From Streptomyces sp. ISL-96 (GTDB lineage Bacteria > Actinomycetota > Actinomycetes > Streptomycetales > Streptomycetaceae), in the NCBI RefSeq assembly GCF_018614035.1, contig NZ_JAGGPA010000042.1, positions 113,842 through 177,841 of the forward strand: a DNA stretch of 64,000 nucleotides, written 5' to 3'. The position numbers and the translations under genes were made by a program. Positions 41,793 through 51,577 of the stretch are shown here, one piece after another; position 1 is the stretch's first letter; the number at the start of each line of letters is the position of its first letter. Under the pieces are notes generated by a model that ran no database searches, was not told the DNA's origin, and saw only the letters and a list, made by a program, of their open reading frames with translations.

Positions 41793-43280
41793 GTGTTCCT
41801 GACGATCAGTACTACCGGCAACCAGGAGCGTCCCGCGACCGACCTCGGCTTTCTGCTGCACAAGCACCCCGACAAGGCGCAGACGTTCACCACTTCCCAC
41901 GGCACGGCGCACGTCCTCTACCCCGAGGCGTCCGTCGAGCGGTGCACGGCCGCGCTCCTGCTGGAGGTGGATCCGGTGGCGCTCGTGCGGCGCGGCAAAG
42001 GCAAGGGGCGCGGTGGCTCACCCGATTCCGCGCTCGCGCAGTACGTCAACGACCGGCCGTACGCCGCGTCGTCGCTGCTGGCCGTCGCGCTGAGCACGGT
42101 CTTCAAGACCGCGCTGCAGGGTGTGTGCAACGCCCGGCCCGAGCGCGCCGGGGCTCCTCTGCCGCTGCGCATCGAGGTGCCCGCGCTGCCCGCGCGGGGC
42201 GGCGCCGAGCTGGTGGCGAAGCTGTTCGCGCCGCTGGGCTGGACGACGGTGCGGGCCGAGCCGGTGGGGCTGGACGAGCAGTTCCCGCAGTGGGGCGACT
42301 CGCGGTACGTACAGCTGGTGCTCGAGGGCGAGTTGCGGCTCGCGGAAGCGCTGCGTCAGCTGTACGTCCTGCTGCCGGTGCTGGACGACTCCAAGCACTA
42401 CTGGGTCGCGCCGGACGAGGTGGACAAGCTGCTGCGGGCCGGCGAGGGCTGGCTGGCCGCGCACCCGGAGCAGAAGCTGATCACCAGCAGGTACCTGTCG
42501 CGCCGCTGGAGCCTTACCCGGCAGGCGATGGAACGTCTCGAACTGGTGCGCCTCGCCGAGGCCGACGACCTGGAGATCGAGGAGATAGACAACGCCGTCG
42601 ACGAGACGACGGACACCGACGAGCGGCCGGTGCCGCTCGCCGTGCGGCGGCGCGACGCGATCCTCCAGGCGCTCGGTGCGGCCGGGGCGAGCCGCGTGCT
42701 CGACCTGGGCTGCGGACAGGGCCAGCTGGTACAGGCGCTGCTCAAGGACGTGAAGTTCACCGAGATCGTGGGTGTGGACGTGTCGATGCGCGCGCTGACC
42801 ATCGCCTCGCGGCGGCTGAAGCTGGAACAGATGGGTGAGCGGCAGGCCGGGCGCGTGCAGTTGATGCAGGGCTCTCTCACGTACACCGACAAGCGGCTCA
42901 AGGGGTACGACGCCGCCGTGCTCAGCGAGGTCATCGAGCACCTCGACCTGCCGCGGCTGCCGGCCCTGGAGTACGCCGTGTTCGGCTCGGCGCGGCCCCG
43001 TACCGTGCTCGTGACCACGCCGAACGTCGAGTACAACGTGCGCTGGGAGACCCTGCCCGCCGGGCACGTACGGCACGGCGACCACCGCTTCGAGTGGACG
43101 CGTGAGGAGTTCCGCGGCTGGGCCGACCGGGTGGCCCAACGGCACGGGTACGAGGTTCAGTTCGTGCCCGTCGGGCCCGAAGACCCTGAGGTGGGTCCGC
43201 CCACCCAGATGGCCGTCTTCACCGTGATCGTCCAGGACAAGCAGGTCGGGCAGGACAAGAAGGAGGCGAAAGCCGCATGA
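41793..43280 (+). CDS. hen1: Hen1 3'-terminal RNA ribose 2'-O-methyltransferase
   Basis: 495 residues. The N-terminal about 240 residues are the bacterial Hen1-specific domain that contacts Pnkp (MFLTISTTGNQERPATDLGFLLHKHPDK...). The C-terminal methyltransferase has the SAM motif DLGCGQGQL near residue 304 and the metal-binding EVIEH (E379, E382, H383). It methylates the 2'-OH at the 3' end of cleaved RNA before ligation, making the repaired site resistant to recutting. It overlaps pnkp by 4 nt. Confidence 0.96.
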   Translation: MFLTISTTGNQERPATDLGFLLHKHPDKAQTFTTSHGTAHVLYPEASVERCTAALLLEVDPVALVRRGKGKGRGGSPDSALAQYVNDRPYAASSLLAVALSTVFKTALQGVCNARPERAGAPLPLRIEVPALPARGGAELVAKLFAPLGWTTVRAEPVGLDEQFPQWGDSRYVQLVLEGELRLAEALRQLYVLLPVLDDSKHYWVAPDEVDKLLRAGEGWLAAHPEQKLITSRYLSRRWSLTRQAMERLELVRLAEADDLEIEEIDNAVDETTDTDERPVPLAVRRRDAILQALGAAGASRVLDLGCGQGQLVQALLKDVKFTEIVGVDVSMRALTIASRRLKLEQMGERQAGRVQLMQGSLTYTDKRLKGYDAAVLSEVIEHLDLPRLPALEYAVFGSARPRTVLVTTPNVEYNVRWETLPAGHVRHGDHRFEWTREEFRGWADRVAQRHGYEVQFVPVGPEDPEVGPPTQMAVFTVIVQDKQVGQDKKEAKAA

Positions 43281-45811
43281 GCACCACCCCCCGCACGCTT
43301 CCCGTCACCGACCTGTCCCTCGTGGTCCTGGTCGGTGCCACCGGATCCGGCAAGTCCACCTTCGCCCACCGGCACTTCAAGCCCACCGAGGTCATCTCCT
43401 CCGACTTCTGCCGGGGCCTCGTCGCCGACGACGAGAACGACCAGAGCGCGAGCCGTGACGCCTTCGACGTCCTGCACTACATCGCGGGCAAGCGGCTGGA
43501 GGCCGGGCGCCTGACCGTCGTCGACGCGACCAATGTGCAGCAGGAGAGCAGGAAGCAGCTCGTCCAGCTGGCCAGGAAGTACGACGTACTGCCGATCGCG
43601 ATCGTCCTCGACCTGCCGGAGGAGGTGTGCGCGCAGCGCAATTCCGTACGCCCCGACCGGGCCGGGATGCCCCGCCACGTCATCCAGCGGCACCGGCGCG
43701 AGCTGCGCCGTTCGCTGCGGGGCCTGGAGCGCGAAGGCTTCCGCAAGGTGCACGTCCTGCGCAGCGTGGAGGAGGTCGACGCGGCGGAAGTGGTGCTGGA
43801 GCGCCGCTACAACGACCTCAGCCACCTCACCGGCCCCTTCGACATCATCGGCGACATCCACGGCTGCCGCTCCGAGCTGGAGACCCTGCTCTCCAAGCTC
43901 GGTTACGTCGACGGGTCGCACCCCGACGGGCGTACGGCCGTCTTCGTCGGCGACCTCGTGGACCGTGGTCCCGACAGCCCCGGCGTTCTGCGCCGCGTGA
44001 TGGGCATGGTCGCCTCCGGCGACGCGCTGTGCGTCCCCGGGAACCACGAGAACAAGCTGGGCCGTTACCTCAAGGGCAGGAACGTCCAGCACACGCACGG
44101 ACTCGCCGAGACCATCCAGCAGCTGGAGAAGGAGGACGACACCTTTAAGGAGCAGGTGCGGGAGTTCATCGACGGGCTCGTCAGCCACTACGTCCTCGAC
44201 GGCGGCAACCTCGTCGTGTGCCACGCGGGTCTGCCGGAGAAGTACCACGGCCGTACCTCGGGCCGGGTGCGTTCGCACGCGCTCTACGGCGACACGACCG
44301 GCGAGACCGACGAGTTCGGCCTGCCCGTGCGCTACCCGTGGGCCGAGGACTACCGCGGCCGCGCCGCTGTTGTCTATGGCCACACACCTGTTCCGAACAC
44401 GTCTTGGATCAACAACACCATCTGCCTGGACACCGGCGCGGTCTTCGGCGGCAAGATGACCGCGCTGCGCTGGCCGGAGCGCGAGCTCGTCGACGTACCG
44501 GCCGAGCGGGTCTGGTACGAGCCGGCCAAGCCACTCACCACCGAGGCCCCCGGCGGGCACGACGGCCGTCCGCTGGACCTCGCCGACGTGCACGGGCGCC
44601 GGGTCGTCGAGACGCGGCACATGGGACGGGTCGCCGTACGCGAGGAGAACGCGGCGGCGGCGCTCGAAGTCATGAGCCGTTTCGCCGTCGACCCGCGCCT
44701 GCTCGCCTACCTGCCGCCCACGATGTCCCCGACCGGTACGTCACACGTCGACGGCTACTTGGAGCACCCCGCCGAGGCCTTCGCGACGTACAAGGCGGAC
44801 GGAGTCGGGCGCGTCGTGTGCGAGGAGAAGCACATGGGCTCGCGGGCGGTGCTGCTGGTCTGCCGGGACGCGGACGTGGCGCGCGAGCGGTTCGGCGTGG
44901 ACGGTCCGACCGGTGTCATCCACACCCGCACCGGCCGCCCGTTCTTCGATGACGAGACCGTCACCGAACTGATCATCAGCCGGTTGCGCACCGCCGTCAC
45001 CGAGGCCGGGCTCTGGGACGACCTCCAGACCGACTGGCTGCTGCTCGACGCCGAGCTGATGCCTTGGTCGCTCAAGGCCTCGGGGCTGCTGCGCAACCAG
45101 TACGCCGCGGTGGGCGCCGCGGCGCGGGCCGTCTTTCCCGGTGCCCTGGCCGCGCTCGAAGGGGCGGCGGCCCGCGGTGTCGAGGTGGCGGGGCTGCTGG
45201 CGACGCAGCGCGAACGGGCCGCCGACGCGGCCGCGTTCACCGACGCCTACCGGCGCTACTGCTGGCCGACGGAGGGGCTGGACGGGGTGCGGCTCGCACC
45301 GTTCCAGGTGCTCGCCGTCCAGGGGCGGTCGCTCGCGGGCGTACCGCACGACGAGCAGCTGGCCTGGCTCGACCGGCTGGTCGAACACGACCCGACCGCG
45401 CTGCTCCGGACCACCCGCCGGCTGATCGTCGACACCGGCGACCCGGCGTCCGTCCAGTCCGGCGTCGACTGGTGGCTGGAGATGACCAGCCGGGGCGGCG
45501 AGGGCATGGTCGTCAAGCCGGTCGAGGCGCTCGTACGGGACGGCAGGAACCGGCTCGTGCAGCCGGGCATCAAGGTGCGCGGCCGCGAGTACCTGCGGAT
45601 CATCTACGGTCCCGAGTACACGCGCCCCGAGCAGCTCGAAAAGCTGCGCCACCGCTTCCTCGGCCACAAGCGTTCGCTCGCCCTGCGCGAGTACGCGCTG
45701 GGCCTTGAGGCACTGGACCGGCTGGCCGACGGGGAGCCGCTGTGGCGGATCCACGAGGCCGTGTTCGCGGTCCTGGCGCTGGAGTCGGAGCCGGTCGACC
45801 CACGGCTGTGA
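43277..45811 (+). CDS. pnkp: Polynucleotide kinase-phosphatase-ligase Pnkp
   Basis: An 844-residue three-domain RNA-repair enzyme. The kinase Walker A is GATGSGKS at 20-27. The phosphatase has metal motifs GDIHG (D193, H195), GDLVDRGPDS and GNHENK. The ligase/adenylyltransferase has nucleophile lysine K518 in EEKHMGSRAV, with EGMVVKP as a later motif. It heals and seals RNA cut by ribotoxins, working as a heterotetramer with Hen1. All active-site motifs are intact. A strong terminator follows. Confidence 0.96.
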   Translation: MSTTPRTLPVTDLSLVVLVGATGSGKSTFAHRHFKPTEVISSDFCRGLVADDENDQSASRDAFDVLHYIAGKRLEAGRLTVVDATNVQQESRKQLVQLARKYDVLPIAIVLDLPEEVCAQRNSVRPDRAGMPRHVIQRHRRELRRSLRGLEREGFRKVHVLRSVEEVDAAEVVLERRYNDLSHLTGPFDIIGDIHGCRSELETLLSKLGYVDGSHPDGRTAVFVGDLVDRGPDSPGVLRRVMGMVASGDALCVPGNHENKLGRYLKGRNVQHTHGLAETIQQLEKEDDTFKEQVREFIDGLVSHYVLDGGNLVVCHAGLPEKYHGRTSGRVRSHALYGDTTGETDEFGLPVRYPWAEDYRGRAAVVYGHTPVPNTSWINNTICLDTGAVFGGKMTALRWPERELVDVPAERVWYEPAKPLTTEAPGGHDGRPLDLADVHGRRVVETRHMGRVAVREENAAAALEVMSRFAVDPRLLAYLPPTMSPTGTSHVDGYLEHPAEAFATYKADGVGRVVCEEKHMGSRAVLLVCRDADVARERFGVDGPTGVIHTRTGRPFFDDETVTELIISRLRTAVTEAGLWDDLQTDWLLLDAELMPWSLKASGLLRNQYAAVGAAARAVFPGALAALEGAAARGVEVAGLLATQRERAADAAAFTDAYRRYCWPTEGLDGVRLAPFQVLAVQGRSLAGVPHDEQLAWLDRLVEHDPTALLRTTRRLIVDTGDPASVQSGVDWWLEMTSRGGEGMVVKPVEALVRDGRNRLVQPGIKVRGREYLRIIYGPEYTRPEQLEKLRHRFLGHKRSLALREYALGLEALDRLADGEPLWRIHEAVFAVLALESEPVDPRL

Positions 45812-45824
45812 CGTGGCGTGGCCC

Positions 45825-45854
45825 GGCGCCCCGGTCGAAAACGGCCGGGGCGCC
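45825..45854 (+). terminator. Terminator after pnkp
   Basis: 10-bp perfect arms GGCGCCCCGG (45825-45834) and CCGGGGCGCC (45845-45854) around a 10-nt loop, 14 bp after the pnkp stop codon. Confidence 0.8.
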
Positions 45855-45962
45855 CGCCTCATCCCGGCGCCGCGCGGTGCCGGGAAGTCCTCCGAGCTGC
45901 TCTGAGCGAAAGCATTCCGCCGTACGGACGCGTGTGCGGCCGCACTCGGCCAGGATGGAGCC

Positions 45963-47195
45963 ATGGGATTCCATGTCGATTCCGAGACCGGGCGGCTGCG
46001 CCGCGTCATCCTCCACCGACCGGATCTGGAGCTCAAGCGCCTCACCCCCAGCAACAGGGACGCGCTGCTCTTCGACGACGTGCTGTGGGTGCGCCGCGCC
46101 CGCCAGGAGCACGACGGTTTCGCCGACGTCCTGCGCGACCGCGGCGTAGAGGTGCACCTCTTCGGTGACCTGCTGCGCGAGTCGCTGGAGATCCCGGCGG
46201 CCAAAAACCTTGTCCTCGACCGGGTCTTCAACGAGAAGGAGTACGGCCCCCTCGCCACCGGCCACCTGCGCGACGCCTTCGACGACCTGCCGGTGGCCGA
46301 TCTGGTCGAGGCGCTCGTCGGGGGCATGACGAAGCGGGAGTTCCTGGCGGGCCACGGCGAGCCGACCTCCGTCCGCTTCCACGTCATGGACCTGGACGAC
46401 TTTCTGCTCGGGCCGCTGCCGAACCACCTCTTCACGCGGGACACCTCCGCCTGGATCTACGACGGTGTGTCCATCAACGCGATGCGCTGGCCGGCCCGGC
46501 AGCGCGAGACCGTCCACTTCGAGGCGATCTACAAGCACCACCCGCTCTTCACGGGCCCGGAGGCCGGCCCCTTCCACCACTGGTCCGAGGGGCAGCCCGA
46601 CTACCCCTCCACCATCGAGGGCGGCGACGTCCTGGTCCTCGGAAACGGCGCCGTCCTCATCGGGATGAGCGAGCGCACCACTCCCCAGGCGGTGGAAATG
46701 CTCGCCCGTGGGCTCTTCGAGGCGGGCTCGGCCACCACCATCGTGGCGCTCGACATGCCCAAGCACCGGGCGTTCATGCACCTTGACACGGTGATGACTA
46801 TGGTCGACGGCGACACCTTCACCCAGTACGCCGGACTCGGCATGCTCCGCTCGTACACCATCGAACCGGGCGTCGGCGAGCGCGCGTTGAAGGTCACCGA
46901 CCACCCGCCCGAGCACATGCACCGCGCCATCGCCGCCGCGCTCGGCCTGGACCGCATCCGGGTGCTGACCCCCACCCAGGACGTACACGCGGCCCAGCGC
47001 GAGCAGTGGGACGACGGCTGCAATGTGCTGGCGGTCGAGCCGGGCGTGGTCGTGGCCTACGAACGCAACGTCACCACCAACACCCACCTGCGCAAGGAAG
47101 GCATCGAGGTCATCGAGATCAAAGGCAACGAACTGGGCCGGGGACGGGGAGGCCCCCGGTGCATGAGCTGCCCCGTTGAACGCGACGCCGTATAG
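45963..47195 (+). CDS. arcA: Arginine deiminase
   Basis: 410 residues. It converts arginine to citrulline and ammonia. Features are the FTRDTS motif, the STIEGGDVLVLG segment, HLDTVMTMVD with the catalytic histidine, and the nucleophilic cysteine near the C-terminus (GGPRCMSCP, first Cys at 400). Length and motifs are complete. It precedes an ornithine carbamoyltransferase, giving the first two steps of the arginine deiminase pathway. No carbamate kinase is visible. I see no iron box here. Confidence 0.96.
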   Translation: MGFHVDSETGRLRRVILHRPDLELKRLTPSNRDALLFDDVLWVRRARQEHDGFADVLRDRGVEVHLFGDLLRESLEIPAAKNLVLDRVFNEKEYGPLATGHLRDAFDDLPVADLVEALVGGMTKREFLAGHGEPTSVRFHVMDLDDFLLGPLPNHLFTRDTSAWIYDGVSINAMRWPARQRETVHFEAIYKHHPLFTGPEAGPFHHWSEGQPDYPSTIEGGDVLVLGNGAVLIGMSERTTPQAVEMLARGLFEAGSATTIVALDMPKHRAFMHLDTVMTMVDGDTFTQYAGLGMLRSYTIEPGVGERALKVTDHPPEHMHRAIAAALGLDRIRVLTPTQDVHAAQREQWDDGCNVLAVEPGVVVAYERNVTTNTHLRKEGIEVIEIKGNELGRGRGGPRCMSCPVERDAV

Positions 47196-47277
47196 TGATG
47201 CGCTCTTCTGTATATACTTCCACCGAGCCCGCATGTGCGACGACCGACGTCCGACGACCGATCCAGGAGCAGCCACC

Positions 47278-48285
47278 ATGGCGACAGACCTCGCAGGCCG
47301 CCACCTCCTCAAGGAGCTCGACTTCACCGCCGGGGAGTTCCGCGGCCTGATCGACCTCGCGGCCGAGCTCAAGGCGGCCAAGAAGGCCGGCGCCGAGGTG
47401 CCGCGGCTGCGTGGCAAGAACATCGCGCTGATCTTCGAGAAGACGTCCACCCGCACCCGCTGCGCGTTCGAGGTCGCCGCCGCCGACCAGGGCGCGTCGA
47501 CGACGTACCTGGACCCCTCCGGCTCCCAGATGGGGCACAAGGAGTCGGTGAAGGACACGGCGCGCGTGCTGGGCCGGATGTTCGACGGCATCGAATACCG
47601 GGGCGGCAGCCAGGCCGCCGTGGAAGAGCTGGCGGCGTACGCCGGCGTCCCCGTCTTCAACGGGCTCACCGACGACTGGCACCCCACCCAGATGCTCGCC
47701 GACGTGCTCACCATGACCGAGCACTGCGCCAAGCCCCTGGAGCGGATCGCCTACGCCTACCTCGGTGACGCCGGCTTCAACATGGGCAACTCCTACCTCG
47801 TCACCGGCGCCCTGCTCGGTATGGACGTACGCATCGTCGCGCCCAGGGCCTACTGGCCGGCCGAGGAGATCGTCGCGCGGGCCCGCAAGGCCGCCGAGCT
47901 GAGCGGCGCCCGTATCACCCTCACCGAGGACGTGGCCGAGGGCGTGCTGGGGGCGGATTTCGTCGCCACCGACGTCTGGGTGTCGATGGGCGTGCCCAAG
48001 GAGGTCTGGGGCGAGCGGATCGAGGCCCTCGCTCCGTACGCCGTGACCATGGACGTCCTGCGCGCCACCGGGAACGCGGACGTGAAGTTCCTGCACTGCC
48101 TGCCGGCCTTCCACGACCTCGGCACCAAGGTCGGCCGTGAGATCCACGAGCAGTACGGCCTCAGCGAGCTGGAAGTCACCCACGAGGTCTTCGAATCGTC
48201 CCACTCGGTCGTCTTCGACGAGGCCGAGAACCGCATGCACACGATCAAGGCCGTGCTCGTCGCGACCATGGCGGGCACCCGTTAG
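47278..48285 (+). CDS. argF: Ornithine carbamoyltransferase
   Basis: 335 residues. It interconverts ornithine plus carbamoyl phosphate with citrulline. The carbamoyl-phosphate motif STRTR is at 57-61; GGSQAAVEELA, DDWHPTQMLAD and FLHCLPAFHD are also present. I choose ATG 47278, which has AGGAG upstream and matches the family N-terminus. It follows arcA by 82 bp on the same strand, so it may run catabolically, yielding ornithine from citrulline, or serve as the anabolic ArgF. Sequence alone does not decide. Confidence 0.95.
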   Translation: MATDLAGRHLLKELDFTAGEFRGLIDLAAELKAAKKAGAEVPRLRGKNIALIFEKTSTRTRCAFEVAAADQGASTTYLDPSGSQMGHKESVKDTARVLGRMFDGIEYRGGSQAAVEELAAYAGVPVFNGLTDDWHPTQMLADVLTMTEHCAKPLERIAYAYLGDAGFNMGNSYLVTGALLGMDVRIVAPRAYWPAEEIVARARKAAELSGARITLTEDVAEGVLGADFVATDVWVSMGVPKEVWGERIEALAPYAVTMDVLRATGNADVKFLHCLPAFHDLGTKVGREIHEQYGLSELEVTHEVFESSHSVVFDEAENRMHTIKAVLVATMAGTR

Positions 48286-48295
48286 CCAGGGGCTG

Positions 48296-48333
48296 TATCG
48301 CGCACTCGTGACGACAGTCACACATCGGTGATA
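48296..48333. promoter_or_regulatory. Candidate PaaX operator, site 1
   Basis: A symmetric element: TATCG, 8 bp, TGACGACAGTCA (48309-48320), 8 bp, TGATA. It lies upstream of the enoyl-CoA hydratase gene and shares its 12-bp core exactly with the site at 54930-54965, the other promoter of this catabolic cluster. Confidence 0.65.
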
Positions 48334-48381
48334 CCTTCGAGGGGCAGGCACCAGCCGCACGGCTGAAGGAGGCCCGGCCCC

Positions 48382-49209
48382 ATGAGCCCCTTTCCCGGCT
48401 CAGCACCGCGCACCGAGCACTGGCACCACCTGCGGCTGACCATCGAGGACGGCGTCGCCACCGTCACCCTGGCCCGGCCGGAGAAACTCAACGCGCTGAC
48501 CTTCGGCGCGTACGCCGACCTGCGTGACCTCCTCGCCGAGCTGGCCCGCGAGCGCGCCGTGCGCGCCCTGGTCCTCGGCGGCGAGGGGCGCGGCTTCTGC
48601 TCGGGCGGCGACGTCGACGAGATCATCGGCGCCACGCTCGCCATGGACACCGCCCAGCTCCTCGACTTCAACCGGATGACCGGGCAGGTCGTACGGGCGC
48701 TGCGCGAATGCCCCTTCCCGGTGATCGCCGCCGTGCACGGGGTGGCGGCCGGCGCGGGCGCAGTCCTCGCCCTCGCCGCCGACTTCCGGATCGCCGACCC
48801 CTCCGCGCGTTTCGCCTTCCTCTTCACCAAGGTCGGCCTCTCGGGCGGCGACATGGGCGCGGCGTACCTGCTGCCGCGCGTCGTCGGGCTCGGGCACGCC
48901 ACCCGGCTGCTGATGCTCGGCGATCCGGTGCGCGCCCCCGAGGCGGAGCGGATCGGCCTGATCAGCGAAATGACGGAGGAGGGGCAGGCGGACACCCGCG
49001 CCGCCGAGCTGGCCCGGCGCCTCGCCGACGGCCCGGCCCTGGCGTACGCGCAGACGAAGGCGCTGCTCACCGCCGAGCTGGACATGCCGCTCGCAGCCGC
49101 CGTCGAGCTGGATGCGGCCACCCAGGCGCTGCTGATGAACGGCGACGACTACGCCGAATTCCACGCGGCCTTCACGGAGAAGCGGCCCCCGAAGTGGCGG
49201 GGGCGATAG
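48382..49209 (+). CDS. Enoyl-CoA hydratase/isomerase family protein
   Basis: 275 residues of the crotonase fold (VTLARPEKLNALTFG; oxyanion-hole region GRGFCSGGDVDEI; HGVAAGAGAVLALAADFRIA). The second oxyanion/acid segment KVGLSGGDMGAAYLLPR is present. It probably hydrates or cleaves a ring-derived CoA thioester in aryl-CoA breakdown. GGAGG precedes the ATG. It is separated from the next gene by 2 bp and lies downstream of the candidate PaaX operator. Confidence 0.92.
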   Translation: MSPFPGSAPRTEHWHHLRLTIEDGVATVTLARPEKLNALTFGAYADLRDLLAELARERAVRALVLGGEGRGFCSGGDVDEIIGATLAMDTAQLLDFNRMTGQVVRALRECPFPVIAAVHGVAAGAGAVLALAADFRIADPSARFAFLFTKVGLSGGDMGAAYLLPRVVGLGHATRLLMLGDPVRAPEAERIGLISEMTEEGQADTRAAELARRLADGPALAYAQTKALLTAELDMPLAAAVELDAATQALLMNGDDYAEFHAAFTEKRPPKWRGR

Positions 49210-49211
49210 CG

Positions 49212-51488
49212 ATGCCGGTGCTGCGCGTCGCGGTCATCGGCGGCGGGCCCGGTGGGCTCTACGCCGCCGCCCTCCTCAAACGGCTCGACCCGGCGCGCGA
49301 GATCACCGTCTGGGAGCGGGGCGCCCCCGACGACACCTTCGGCTTCGGTGTCGTCCTCTCCGACGAGACCCTCGGCGGCATCCAGCACGCCGACCCGGTC
49401 GTCTACCGCGCGCTCCAGGAGGAGTTCGTACGGTGGGACGACATCGACATCGTCCACCGCGGCCGGACCCTGACCTCCGGCGGCCACGGCTTCGCGGCCC
49501 TCGGCCGCCGCCGGCTCCTGGAGATCCTGCACGAGCGGTGCCGCTCGCTCGGCGTCGGCCTGCGCGTCCGCGAGGAGGCGCCGCCCGCCGCCGAGCTGTC
49601 GGCGGCGTACGACCTGGTGATCGCCGCGGACGGCGTGCACAGCCTCACCCGTCAGTCGTACGCCGATGTGTTCGGCCCCCGCGTCACCTCCCACCGCTGC
49701 CGCTACATCTGGCTCGCCGCCGACTTCGCCTTCGACGCGTTCCGCTTCGAGATCGCCGAGACCGAGCACGGCGTCATGCAGCTGCACGGCTACCCCTACG
49801 CGAAGAACGCGTCGACCGTCATCGTCGAGATGCGCCAGGAGGTCTGGCGGGCCGCCGGTCTCGACCGCTGCGACGAGGCCGAATCCACCGCGTACTGCGC
49901 CAAGGTCTTCGCCGACGCGCTCGGCGGCCGCTCGCTGCGCGGCAACACCTCATCGTGGATCGCCTTCCGTACCGTCGTCAACGACCGCTGGAGCTACGGC
50001 AATACGGTCCTGCTCGGCGACGCCGCCCACACCGCCCACTTCTCCATCGGCTCGGGAACCAAGCTCGCCGTCGAGGACGCCCTGGCGCTGGCCGCGTGCG
50101 TCGAGGAGCAGCCCGACCTGCCGGCCGCCCTGGCGGCGTACGAGAGCGAGCGCCGCCCCGTCGTCGCGTCCACGCAACGCGCGGCGGCCGCCAGCCTGCG
50201 CTGGTTCGAGGAGCTCGGGACGTATCTCGATCAGCCGCCACGGCAGTTCGCCTTCAACCTGCTCACCCGCAGCCGCCGCGTCACCCACGACAACCTGCGG
50301 CTGCGCGACGCGGCCTTCACCGGCGCCGTCGAGGACGACTTCGGCTGCCCGCCCGGCACACCCCCGATGTTCACCCCCTTCCGGCTGCGCGGCCTGACCC
50401 TGCGCAACCGGGTCGTCGTATCACCCATGGACATGTACTCGGCGGCCGACGGTCTCCCCGGTGACTTCCACCTCGTCCACCTGGGCGCGCGGGCCCTCGG
50501 GGGAGCGGGCCTGGTCATGACCGAGATGGTGTGCGTCAGCCCGGAGGGGCGCATCACGCCCGGCTGCGCCGGCCTGTACACGGCGGAACAGGCCGCCGCC
50601 TGGCGCCGGATCACCGATTTCGTGCACGAGCGGTCGCCCGGCACGGCCGTCGGCGTCCAGCTCGGCCACTCGGGCCGCAAGGGCTCGACGCGGGTGATGT
50701 GGGAGGGCATCGACCAGCCACTCGACGACGGCAACTGGCCCGTCGCGGCCGCCTCCCCGCTGCCGTACCGCGCGGGCGTCAACCAGATCCCGCGCGAGCT
50801 CGACCGGGACGGGCTCACCGGCATCCGCGAACAGTTCGTATCGGCGGCGAGGCGCGCGGCCGACTGCGGCTTCGACCTCCTCGAACTGCACTGCGCGCAC
50901 GGCTACCTGCTCTCCGGCTTCCTCTCCCCCCTCACCAACCAACGGACGGACGCCTACGGCGGTTCCCTCGCCGGCCGCCTCGCCTTCCCCTTGGAGGTGT
51001 TCGACGCGGTACGCGACGTCTGGCCCCACGAGCGGCCGATGACCGTCCGTATCTCCGCCACGGACTGGGCGCAGGGCGGTACGTCGGCCGAGGACGCGGT
51101 GGAGATCGCCCGCGCTTTCGCCGCGCACGGGGCCGACGCGATCGACGTCTCGACCGGGCAGGTCGTCGCGGACGAAGAGCCGGAGTACGGCCGTTCGTAC
51201 CAGACGCCGTACGCCGACCGCATCCGCAACGCGGTGGGCGTGCCGGTCGTCGCGGTCGGCGCGATCTCGTCCTGGGACGACGTGAATTCGCTGCTGCTGG
51301 CGGGGCGCGCGGACCTTTGCGCGCTGGCGCGCCCGCACCTGTACGACCCGCACTGGACGCTGCACGCGGCGGCCGAGCAGGGCTACACGGGCCCGGGCGC
51401 GCCGTGGCCGTTGCCGTACCGGGCGGGCAGCCGCACCCCGCCGACGGGGCGCACGGACGCGCCGAAGCCGAGGCTGAGCCTGACGTGA
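49212..51488 (+). CDS. Bifunctional aryl-CoA hydroxylase/oxidoreductase
   Basis: 758 residues fusing two flavoenzymes. Residues 1 to about 370 are an FAD monooxygenase (VIGGGPGGLYAAALLKR near the start, LGDAAHTAHFSIGSGTKLA). Residues about 385-758 are an Old Yellow Enzyme-type reductase (FTPFRLRGLTLRNRVVVSPM, LHCAHGYLLSGFLSP). This architecture is that of 2-aminobenzoyl-CoA monooxygenase/reductase and salicylyl-CoA 5-hydroxylase. The first hydroxylates and dearomatises anthraniloyl-CoA; the second leads to gentisate. The ligase, acyl-CoA dehydrogenase and RidA nearby favour the aminobenzoate version, but this is an inference. Confidence 0.92.
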   Translation: MPVLRVAVIGGGPGGLYAAALLKRLDPAREITVWERGAPDDTFGFGVVLSDETLGGIQHADPVVYRALQEEFVRWDDIDIVHRGRTLTSGGHGFAALGRRRLLEILHERCRSLGVGLRVREEAPPAAELSAAYDLVIAADGVHSLTRQSYADVFGPRVTSHRCRYIWLAADFAFDAFRFEIAETEHGVMQLHGYPYAKNASTVIVEMRQEVWRAAGLDRCDEAESTAYCAKVFADALGGRSLRGNTSSWIAFRTVVNDRWSYGNTVLLGDAAHTAHFSIGSGTKLAVEDALALAACVEEQPDLPAALAAYESERRPVVASTQRAAAASLRWFEELGTYLDQPPRQFAFNLLTRSRRVTHDNLRLRDAAFTGAVEDDFGCPPGTPPMFTPFRLRGLTLRNRVVVSPMDMYSAADGLPGDFHLVHLGARALGGAGLVMTEMVCVSPEGRITPGCAGLYTAEQAAAWRRITDFVHERSPGTAVGVQLGHSGRKGSTRVMWEGIDQPLDDGNWPVAAASPLPYRAGVNQIPRELDRDGLTGIREQFVSAARRAADCGFDLLELHCAHGYLLSGFLSPLTNQRTDAYGGSLAGRLAFPLEVFDAVRDVWPHERPMTVRISATDWAQGGTSAEDAVEIARAFAAHGADAIDVSTGQVVADEEPEYGRSYQTPYADRIRNAVGVPVVAVGAISSWDDVNSLLLAGRADLCALARPHLYDPHWTLHAAAEQGYTGPGAPWPLPYRAGSRTPPTGRTDAPKPRLSLT

Positions 51489-51577
51489 GGGCGGGGCCCT
51501 GCGGGGCTTTCCCCTACCCGCGCCTTCCCGAAGCTGGGGGCATGCCGCCAGACCCCCGGGACGCCCTGCGGGCGTGG

